DNA from: Hylemonella sp. UBA2468 | GTDB taxonomy: Bacteria; Pseudomonadota; Gammaproteobacteria; Burkholderiales; Burkholderiaceae_C | Direction of reading: 5' to 3' | Length of the DNA: 5,119 bases | NCBI GenBank assembly: GCA_002342165.1 | Contig: DDPM01000151.1 | Coordinates: 10,281 to 15,399 of the forward strand | Shown: piece after piece, positions 1 through 5,119 of the stretch | Layout: each line of letters begins with the position of its first letter | Numbering within the stretch: position 1 is the first letter of the stretch | Translations under genes and position numbers: made by a program | Notes under the pieces: model-generated | What the model was told of the DNA's origin: nothing | The model's input: only the letters and a program-made list of their open reading frames with translations | Databases searched by the model: none

Positions 1-284
1 TCATGGACTTGGGCAAAAGCCGCAATGATCACAAGGTCGCCAACCGTGGCTTTGAGAGCCGCGGAGCCGTTGACCGAAATCATGCCGGTACCGCGTTCGC
101 CTTTGATGGCGTAGGTGACCAAACGTTCGCCATTGTTGATGTTCCAAATGTGAATTTGCTCGTGTTCACAAATTTGGGCAGCTTCCATCAGATTTTCATC
201 AATGGCGCAAGAGCCTTCGTAGTGCAGTTCACACTGGGTCACCGTGGCGCGGTGAATTTTGGATTTCAGAAGGGTGCGAAACAT
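1..284 (-). CDS. panD: Aspartate 1-decarboxylase proenzyme PanD, partial (C-terminus beyond left edge)
   Basis: PanD is the cytoplasmic pyruvoyl enzyme that decarboxylates L-aspartate to beta-alanine for pantothenate and coenzyme A synthesis. Reading back from the ATG at 284-282 gives 94 complete codons that line up without gaps with E. coli PanD as I remember it. The start [20 protein letters not shown] matches the family N-terminus. YEGS at residues 22-25 contains the Gly24-Ser25 self-cleavage site, where Ser25 becomes the pyruvoyl group. Lys9, Arg54, Thr57, Tyr58 and Asn72 (in ISVNG) sit at the expected active-site positions. The family is usually about 126 residues, so roughly 30 C-terminal residues lie outside the window. 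The start is fixed by this alignment; only a short GAG, three bases upstream of the ATG, resembles a ribosome binding site. The gene lies 34 bp after the flavoprotein stop on the same strand and could be read through from it. panC is not seen in the window. Confidence 0.96.
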   Translation of the reverse strand, partial: MFRTLLKSKIHRATVTQCELHYEGSCAIDENLMEAAQICEHEQIHIWNINNGERLVTYAIKGERGTGMISVNGSAALKATVGDLVIIAAFAQVH

Positions 285-318
285 GAGCTCAAAAACTGAT
301 AACAAAGCGACCCTGCCA

Positions 319-1662
319 TCATAGTTGCCCCAAAGCAGACTTACCCAATGTAGCCTCACCTAACATTTGCTTGGCAGCGCCAAGGCCTGCCAAGCGGCCG
401 CTAGCCAAACAAGCGCTCAGCAAATAGCCCCCCGTGGGGGCTTCCCAGTCCAGCATTTCGCCGGCGACAAACAGGCCTGGTAGCGACTTGACCATCAAAT
501 CGGAGTTGAGGTCTTCCAAGCGAACGCCGCCAGCGCTGCTGATGGCTTCATCCAGCGGGCGAGGCGCTGCGAGTGTGATGGGCAGGTGCTGGATGGCCAC
601 GGCCAACAGGTAAGGGTCATGCAGGGCTTCTTTGCTCAGCACTTCATGCAGCAAGGCCATGTGCAGAGGTGTGAGGTTCAGGCGACTTTTCAAATGGCTG
701 CTGAGCGACCGAGCGCCGCGAGGGTGCGCCACCTCGGCTTGCACACGCTCGGGTGTGAAGTCGGGTTTGAGATTGAGATGCAAGGTGGCGTGGCCATGGC
801 GTTCAATTTCATCTCGAAGCCAAGCCGAAACCGCATAGACCAAACTGCCCTCGATGCCCGTGCTTGTCACCACAAACTCCCCGCGTCGGCTAAAGCTGCG
901 TCCGTGGCTGTCGGTGAATGACAAGACCACCGATTTGAGAGGTGCGCCTGCAAACTGGCTTGACAAGTGGCTGCTCCAACCAGTGGTGCCATTGGCGCCA
1001 TTGGGGCCTTGCACATCAAAACCGCAGTTGGATGGTCGAAGGGGCGACACATTGAGGCCTAAGTTGCGCAACCAAGGCTGCCATGCGCCGTCCGAGCCCA
1101 CTTTGGCCCAGCTGCCGCCGCCCAACGCCAACAACACCGCATCGGCTTGCACCGTTTGTGGGCCTTGGGGGGAGTCAAATTGCAGCGTGAATGTGGGTGC
1201 ATCGCCTTCTGTGTTGACATCACGCTTCAGTGCACCATGCCAACGGTGGCGCATGTGAAAGGTCACGGGCTGCCCATGCGTGGGGTGGCGCAAGCGGTGT
1301 AACCAGGCGCGCAACAGCGGCGCGGCTTTCATGTCTGTGGGAAATACGCGCTGCGAGCTGCCTACAAACGTGTCAAGTCCCAGGCCTTTGACCCACGCAC
1401 GAATGGCCGCCGCATCAGAGTCCTTGAGCCAAGCCCCGCAGGCCGAACTGCGCGTGCCAAAACGGGTGATGAATGTTTCGAACGGCTCTGCATGCGTCAG
1501 ATTGAGTCCCCCCAAGCCCGCCAGCAAAAACTTACGGCCAGCAGAGGGCATAGCGTCGTAAATATGGACTTGAGCGCCTGCAGCACTGAGCATTTCTGCG
1601 GCCATCAGGCCCGCAGGACCAGCCCCTACGATTGCAACACGTTGAGATGAATGTATCGTCAC
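319..1662 (-). CDS. FAD-dependent flavoprotein, TIGR03862 / HI0933-like family
   Basis: A 447-residue NAD(P)/FAD-type oxidoreductase-like protein of unknown substrate, probably cytoplasmic. The N-terminus has a Rossmann dinucleotide-binding fold: [10 protein letters not shown] at 9-18, ending in the ribose-binding acidic residue Asp36 of HIYD. Next comes the family block [16 protein letters not shown] at 42-57. The C-terminus carries the second FAD-contact motif [14 protein letters not shown] at 400-413. In HI0933/YhiN relatives the first block reads roughly GxGRCN; here it is GLGGLN, so the Cys is absent, which is typical of the TIGR03862 branch. Length is normal for the family. The start is GTG at 1662-1660. 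An in-frame TGA at 1668-1666 excludes anything longer, and a later start would remove the Rossmann motif. No clear ribosome binding site precedes it. It lies between scpA (49 bp upstream) and panD (34 bp downstream), neither of which suggests a substrate. The family call is firm; the biochemical role is unknown. Confidence 0.92.
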   Translation of the reverse strand: MTIHSSQRVAIVGAGPAGLMAAEMLSAAGAQVHIYDAMPSAGRKFLLAGLGGLNLTHAEPFETFITRFGTRSSACGAWLKDSDAAAIRAWVKGLGLDTFVGSSQRVFPTDMKAAPLLRAWLHRLRHPTHGQPVTFHMRHRWHGALKRDVNTEGDAPTFTLQFDSPQGPQTVQADAVLLALGGGSWAKVGSDGAWQPWLRNLGLNVSPLRPSNCGFDVQGPNGANGTTGWSSHLSSQFAGAPLKSVVLSFTDSHGRSFSRRGEFVVTSTGIEGSLVYAVSAWLRDEIERHGHATLHLNLKPDFTPERVQAEVAHPRGARSLSSHLKSRLNLTPLHMALLHEVLSKEALHDPYLLAVAIQHLPITLAAPRPLDEAISSAGGVRLEDLNSDLMVKSLPGLFVAGEMLDWEAPTGGYLLSACLASGRLAGLGAAKQMLGEATLGKSALGQL

Positions 1663-1711
1663 GTTTCAAATGTGGGCGGTGAACGCAGCACCGGGGTAGG
1701 CCTGAATAAGG

Positions 1712-2566
1712 CTAAACCGGCGCATAAGCCAGGCGCACATAAATGGGCGCAAAGGCTTCGGCTTGGGTGATGTCAATCAGGGTTTCTTTAGCCAACTCCA
1801 GCAGCGCAATAAAGGTCACGACCAGCACGGGTGTGCCTTGGGTTGGGTCAAACAGGTCGGCAAATTCCACAAACTTGCGGCCCTGCAAATGGCGCAACAC
1901 AATGCTCATGTGCTCCCGAACCGACAACTCTTCTCGGGTGATGCGGTGGTGTTGCACCAGTTTGGCGCGTTTGAGAATGTCGGCCCAGGCCTCTTGCAGA
2001 TCCACCACATGCACATCTGGAAAACGCGGCGTAAGCGACTGCTCGATGTACACCTGCGCTTTTAAAAAGTCGCGGCCGTATTGCGGTACGTTGCCCAGCT
2101 GGGCGGCAGCCAGCTTGATTTGCTCATATTCCAGCAGACGGCGCACCAACTCGGCGCGAGGGTCCTCGGCCTCTTCGCCCCCTGCCGTCTTTTTGGGCGG
2201 CAACAGCATGCGCGATTTGATTTCAATCAGCATGGCCGCCATGAGCAAGTACTCGGCCGCAAGTTCAAGGTTGCGGGTGCGGATTTCTTCCACGTACACC
2301 AGGTACTGGCGGGTCACCGCCGCCATGGGAATATCCAAAATATTGAAGTTTTGCTTGCGGATCAAATACAGCAGCAAGTCCAGCGGGCCTTCAAAAGCCT
2401 CTAGAAAAATCTCGAGCGCGTCGGGCGGTATGTACAGGTCTTGCGGCAGCGCAAACAGGGGCTCACCGTACAGGCGCGCCAAGGCCACCTGATCCACCAC
2501 TTCAGGCAGAACCACGGGGACGGAAGGGGCCGAGTCTTCCAGCGAGACGTGATCGCGGGTGGCCAA
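1712..2566 (-). CDS. scpA: Segregation and condensation protein A (ScpA kleisin)
   Basis: ScpA is the kleisin subunit of the bacterial Smc-ScpAB condensin, bridging the Smc heads and binding ScpB to compact and segregate the chromosome. The 284-residue product has the family layout. The N-terminal kleisin region opens with FEGPLDLLLYLI at 58-69, followed by the long helix LAAEYLLMAAMLIEIKSRML at 102-121. A charged linker lies at about 125-145. The C-terminal winged-helix region includes VVTFIALLELAK at 249-260. The start is TTG at 2566-2564, four bases after the DUF3460 stop. The frame is open only to a TGA at 2587-2585 and has no ATG or GTG before the TTG. The next candidate, GTG at 2515-2513, would cost 17 weakly conserved residues. 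Neither has a strong ribosome binding site, so the exact N-terminus is uncertain, but translational coupling to DUF3460 favours the TTG. scpB, often adjacent in other phyla, is not downstream here. Stop is TAG at 1714-1712. Confidence 0.96.
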   Translation of the reverse strand: MATRDHVSLEDSAPSVPVVLPEVVDQVALARLYGEPLFALPQDLYIPPDALEIFLEAFEGPLDLLLYLIRKQNFNILDIPMAAVTRQYLVYVEEIRTRNLELAAEYLLMAAMLIEIKSRMLLPPKKTAGGEEAEDPRAELVRRLLEYEQIKLAAAQLGNVPQYGRDFLKAQVYIEQSLTPRFPDVHVVDLQEAWADILKRAKLVQHHRITREELSVREHMSIVLRHLQGRKFVEFADLFDPTQGTPVLVVTFIALLELAKETLIDITQAEAFAPIYVRLAYAPV

Positions 2567-2570
2567 GGGC

Positions 2571-2777
2571 TTAGGTGTTTTCGGTCAGGTAAACGTAGGG
2601 TTTTTGCGCCACTTTGGCAGCCTGAAATTCTGCCTGTTCGCTGCTCACCAAATGCTTGTCCCACAACAGCTCTCGGCCTTGGCGCTGGCGGGCCTCTAAA
2701 TCGGGCTTGCTGGCTTTGAGCTGGTCAATAAACTGAGTGGTTTCGGACTGGTAGTCGGGTCGGCGGAAGAAGTGCAT
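2571..2777 (-). CDS. DUF3460 family small protein
   Basis: A 68-residue, charged, apparently soluble protein that I recognise as DUF3460, a family of unknown function known mainly from beta-proteobacteria. The conserved look lies in three blocks: FFRRPDYQSETTQFIDQLKA near the N-terminus, the central LEARQRQGRELLWDK, and the C-terminal QKPYVYLTEN. There is no signal peptide or membrane segment, and the central part looks helical. The ATG at 2777-2775 is preceded by AAGGA with a five-base spacer, the best ribosome binding site in the window. The gene ends four bases before the scpA start, so the two are very probably cotranscribed and perhaps translationally coupled. This suggests, but does not prove, a link with chromosome segregation. 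Length is normal for the family. No function should be assigned. Confidence 0.9.
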   Translation of the reverse strand: MHFFRRPDYQSETTQFIDQLKASKPDLEARQRQGRELLWDKHLVSSEQAEFQAAKVAQKPYVYLTENT

Positions 2778-2782
2778 AAATA

Positions 2783-2787
2783 TCCTT
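2783..2787 (-). promoter_or_regulatory. Ribosome binding site of the DUF3460 gene
   Basis: On the minus strand this reads AAGGA, five bases before the ATG at 2777-2775, a good Shine-Dalgarno match at suitable spacing. It supports that start. It probably also drives ribosome loading for scpA, whose own TTG lacks a comparable site. Confidence 0.7.
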
Positions 2788-2815
2788 GGTTAGGAGGCGT
2801 GCCGCATTTTACGGG

Positions 2816-4519
2816 CTAGGTTGTGGAGCCGGGGTTGGCGCTAGATTGCGCAATTTCTCGTCCCCGCAGCAGGCCGTGGTGCAAGTCGGCAGAGAAGTCT
2901 TCGGCGGGCAGGTGCTCCAGCAGGCCGCTGCGCTGGGCAATGTCCAGCGGCTGGTGTTGCAGGCCACATACCACCACATGTACCTGTTGGCGCTCGCACT
3001 GTTGGGCCAGCTCTTTGAGGGCGTCGGTGCCTGACGAGTCCATGTAAATCACATTTTTAAGGTCCAGCACCAGCGCGCGGCTGGGAAGCTGTGTGCTGAT
3101 GTCTTCCATCAGGGTCACCGCCCCAAAAAACAAAGCACCATACAAGCGGTAGCCAACCACTTGGGTCTCTAAGCCAGAAAGCTCAGGATGGTCGTGTGCC
3201 ACCACAGGCTCTACCCTCGACAAGCTGGAAATTCGATAAATGAAGGTCACGCAGGCCGCCAGCAGCCCCACTTGCACCGCCACCGTCAAGTCCACCACCA
3301 CGGTGAGCAAAAACACCGCCATCAGGGTGATGCGGTAGGGCATGCGGTACTGCTTGAGCTGCACAAACTGGCGCCACTCGCCCATGTTCCACGCTACAAA
3401 CATCAAAATGGCGGCCAGAGTGGCCAGCGGCACATGCTGAGCCAAGGGCGCTGCCAGCAGCATGATGAGCACCAATGCCAACGCATGCACCATCCCCGCC
3501 ACTGGCGACACCGCACCGCTTTTGATATTGGTGACCGTACGGGCAATGGTGCCGGTGGCGGGCATACCACCAAAAAACGGCGTGACCACATTGGCAATGC
3601 CTTGCGCCATGAGTTCTTGGTTGGGGTCGTGCTTGTCAGGACCGGTGCTGCCACTCATGCCGTCGGCCACCCGCGCGCACAACAAAGATTCAATAGCCCC
3701 CAGCAAAGCCAGAGTGGTGGCCGGAAGGATCAGCAGGGCTAGGGTGTCGTGGTTGAAGCTGGGCCACTGGAACTGGGGCAATTCACTGGGGATCCCGCCA
3801 AACCGGCTGCCTATGGTGTCCACATTCAGGCCCAAAAGGTGGACGGCCATTGGGGCCAGCACCAGAACCACCACCGAACCCGGTAGCGCTGATATGAACT
3901 TGGTGGTGCGCTGGCTGCGGCTGATGCGCACTATGTAACCCAACACTTGCCGCCAAAACACCAGCAAGGCCAGCGATGCAGCAGCCAAGCCCAGCGCTTG
4001 CCAATTCAAGGTAGGCAGCGCCTGCACTAGGGCTTGAAGCATGCCGGAAAATTGGGCAGGCATGTTGGTGAGGCGCAAGCCCAAAAAATCCTTGACCTGC
4101 GAGAGTGCAATCAGCACCGCTATACCGTTGGTAAAGCCAATAATCACCGCCACTGGAATAAACCGCACCAGCGTGCCCAGTTTGAGCATGCCCATCACAA
4201 ACAGCATGACGCCGGACAAGGCGGTAGCAATGATGAGGTTGGCCACGCCATAGCGCTCCACAATGCCATACACAATGACAATAAATGCCCCGGCCGGCCC
4301 GCCAATTTGCAGATGCGTGCCGCCCAGTGCAGAAATTAAGAAACCGGCAATGATGGCAGTAAACAGCCCCGCCTCGGGCTTGAGCCCGCTGGCCATGGCA
4401 AACGCCATCGCCAAAGGCAGCGCCACCACGCCCACTGTGGCGCCAGCGCTCAAGTCGCTTACAAAATGTTGTCGCGTGTAACCCTGCAAGCTCTCCAGCA
4501 ACTTGGGCTTGAAGTGCAT
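2816..4519 (-). CDS. SulP-family (SLC26-like) anion/dicarboxylate transporter with STAS domain
   Basis: A 567-residue inner-membrane transporter. The hydrophobic part (about residues 22-430) holds many membrane segments, consistent with the 7+7 inverted-repeat SulP fold. Family motifs include SAGATVGVVALPLAMAFAMA at 24-43, IGGPAGAF at 72-79 (the substrate-site loop region), GAIESLLCARVADG at 274-287, and NQELMAQGIANVVTPFFGG at 300-318. A cytoplasmic STAS domain follows at about 450-550, with LVLDLKNVIYMDSSGTDAL at 483-501; its DSSG keeps the serine that is phosphorylated in SpoIIAA-type STAS proteins. By eye the transport core resembles E. coli DauA (YchM), a C4-dicarboxylate carrier, but relatives also move sulfate or bicarbonate, so the substrate is open. 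The ATG at 4519-4517 lies 13 bp after the metG stop and has no clear ribosome binding site (only AGG about 13 bases upstream), so it may depend on coupling to metG. Length is typical and no disruption is seen. Confidence 0.93.
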   Translation of the reverse strand: MHFKPKLLESLQGYTRQHFVSDLSAGATVGVVALPLAMAFAMASGLKPEAGLFTAIIAGFLISALGGTHLQIGGPAGAFIVIVYGIVERYGVANLIIATALSGVMLFVMGMLKLGTLVRFIPVAVIIGFTNGIAVLIALSQVKDFLGLRLTNMPAQFSGMLQALVQALPTLNWQALGLAAASLALLVFWRQVLGYIVRISRSQRTTKFISALPGSVVVLVLAPMAVHLLGLNVDTIGSRFGGIPSELPQFQWPSFNHDTLALLILPATTLALLGAIESLLCARVADGMSGSTGPDKHDPNQELMAQGIANVVTPFFGGMPATGTIARTVTNIKSGAVSPVAGMVHALALVLIMLLAAPLAQHVPLATLAAILMFVAWNMGEWRQFVQLKQYRMPYRITLMAVFLLTVVVDLTVAVQVGLLAACVTFIYRISSLSRVEPVVAHDHPELSGLETQVVGYRLYGALFFGAVTLMEDISTQLPSRALVLDLKNVIYMDSSGTDALKELAQQCERQQVHVVVCGLQHQPLDIAQRSGLLEHLPAEDFSADLHHGLLRGREIAQSSANPGSTT

Positions 4520-4532
4520 GGAGGGTGGCTGC

Positions 4533-5119
4533 CTAGTGGATGCGCATGCCTGGCTGTGCGCCGGGCCAAGGGGTCAACACAAAAATGCCGGGCTGAGCCG
4601 ATTCGTCATGGTGGCTGGCAGCCAACACCATGCCCTCTGATACGCCAAACTTCATCTTGCGGGGCGCTAAGTTGGCCACCAGAACCGTGAGCAGGCCCAC
4701 CAGTTGTTCGGGTTGGTACATGCTGGCAATTCCGCTGAACACATTGCGCAGCTTAGGCTGGCCTTGGTCGTCGGTTTCGCCCACATCTAGGGTCAGGCGC
4801 AGCAGCTTGGTGGAGCCCGCCACCGCTTCGCACTGCACAATTTTGGCAATGCGCAGGTCCACCTTGGCAAAGTCGTCTATGGAAATGGTGGGCGCAATGG
4901 CCTCGCCGCCACGCAAAAGGGCGGCTGGCGATGGAGCGGAAATAGAAGGCACGGATTCGCTTGCGGGTGCGCTGGCAGCGGGCGGCTCAAACAGAGCATC
5001 CAGCTGCTCGGGGGTCACGCGCTGCATCAAATGCTGGTAAGGGGCAATGGACTGTACGTTGCCATCGGCTTGCCAGCGGTCCATGGGCGCGCCCACAAAG
5101 GCGGCCACGTCTTGGGCCA
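4533..5119 (-). CDS. metG: Methionyl-tRNA synthetase, C-terminal part (5' end beyond right edge)
   Basis: These are the last 194 residues of a long-form methionyl-tRNA synthetase, which charges initiator and elongator tRNA-Met in the cytoplasm. The catalytic core (HIGH and KMSKS motifs) lies outside the window. What remains starts with the end of the anticodon-binding helical region ([20 protein letters not shown]). A linker rich in Ala, Ser and Pro follows. Then comes the C-terminal tRNA-binding OB-fold (Trbp111/EMAP-II type): [20 protein letters not shown], then [11 protein letters not shown], then [20 protein letters not shown], ending in PGMRIH. This appended domain dimerises the enzyme and assists tRNA binding in E. 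coli MetG. The frame stays open to the window edge, so the GTG near 5108 is an internal valine codon, not a start. The full protein is usually near 680-700 residues. TAG is at 4535-4533, with the transporter gene 13 bp downstream. Confidence 0.96.
   Translation of the reverse strand, partial: AQDVAAFVGAPMDRWQADGNVQSIAPYQHLMQRVTPEQLDALFEPPAASAPASESVPSISAPSPAALLRGGEAIAPTISIDDFAKVDLRIAKIVQCEAVAGSTKLLRLTLDVGETDDQGQPKLRNVFSGIASMYQPEQLVGLLTVLVANLAPRKMKFGVSEGMVLAASHHDESAQPGIFVLTPWPGAQPGMRIH

Noticed and set aside
318..323. TATGAT on the minus strand at the flavoprotein stop, a possible -10 box for panD.
   Set aside because: No good -35 at 16-18 bp spacing; the nearest candidate (TTGGGT) is 19 bp away. 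A single hexamer is expected by chance.
1700..1712. Small inverted repeat GCCT-GAATA-AGGC at the end of scpA, a possible terminator.
   Set aside because: The stem is only four base pairs and is not followed by a T-run on either strand, so it is not a credible rho-independent terminator.
1743..2492. A long open plus-strand frame (249 codons) antisense to scpA.
   Set aside because: The translation is rich in Ser, Arg and Ala with no recognisable domain, and it lies wholly inside a confident gene; it is a shadow of GC-rich codon use.
2806..2811. TAAAAT on the minus strand upstream of DUF3460, a possible -10 box.
   Set aside because: The sequence 17 bp upstream is CCCCGG, unlike any sigma-70 -35 element, so there is too little to call a promoter.
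3188..3742. A 184-codon plus-strand frame antisense to the transporter.
   Set aside because: The product is a His/Gln/Arg-rich string with no family resemblance, and the opposite strand encodes a clear SulP protein.
5106..5108. GTG that could be read as the start of a separate 191-residue tRNA-binding protein.
   Set aside because: The frame stays open to the window edge, and the residues before the OB-fold match the end of the MetG anticodon-binding region, so this is the tail of metG rather than a stand-alone Trbp111-type gene.

Overview
The window looks like an ordinary piece of a beta-proteobacterial chromosome. It is most likely Burkholderiales, and probably Comamonadaceae-like (Limnohabitans, Rhodoferax or Polaromonas type). 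The basis is moderately GC-rich coding DNA, a small DUF3460 protein (a family I know mainly from beta-proteobacteria) directly upstream of scpA, and the sequence character of the ScpA, MetG and PanD proteins. The taxonomic call rests on recognising protein families by eye, not on a database search.

All six genes lie on the minus strand, so transcription runs from high to low coordinates. In that order they are: the C-terminal part of methionyl-tRNA synthetase (metG, cut by the right edge); a SulP-family anion/dicarboxylate transporter with a C-terminal STAS domain; a 68-residue DUF3460 protein; the condensin kleisin subunit ScpA; a TIGR03862/HI0933-like FAD flavoprotein; and aspartate 1-decarboxylase (panD, cut by the left edge). 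The gaps are 13, 38, 4, 49 and 34 bp, so almost the whole window is coding and there is no gene-free stretch over 300 bases. I see no convincing rho-independent terminator and no convincing promoter in any gap. The genes may therefore form one run of co-directional transcription, although they belong to unrelated pathways.

Functionally this is a housekeeping mix: tRNA charging, ion or organic-acid uptake, chromosome segregation, an uncharacterised redox enzyme, and beta-alanine synthesis for pantothenate and coenzyme A. The tightest pairing is DUF3460 with scpA, where four bases separate the stop codon from a TTG start. I found no mobile element, CRISPR array, RNA gene, phage gene, defence gene or recent-transfer signature, and no evidence of an undescribed system. 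The points worth a second look are modest: the DUF3460-scpA coupling, the flavoprotein sitting directly upstream of panD with no panC visible, three genes with weak or non-ATG starts, and the DauA-like transporter that keeps a phosphorylatable STAS serine.
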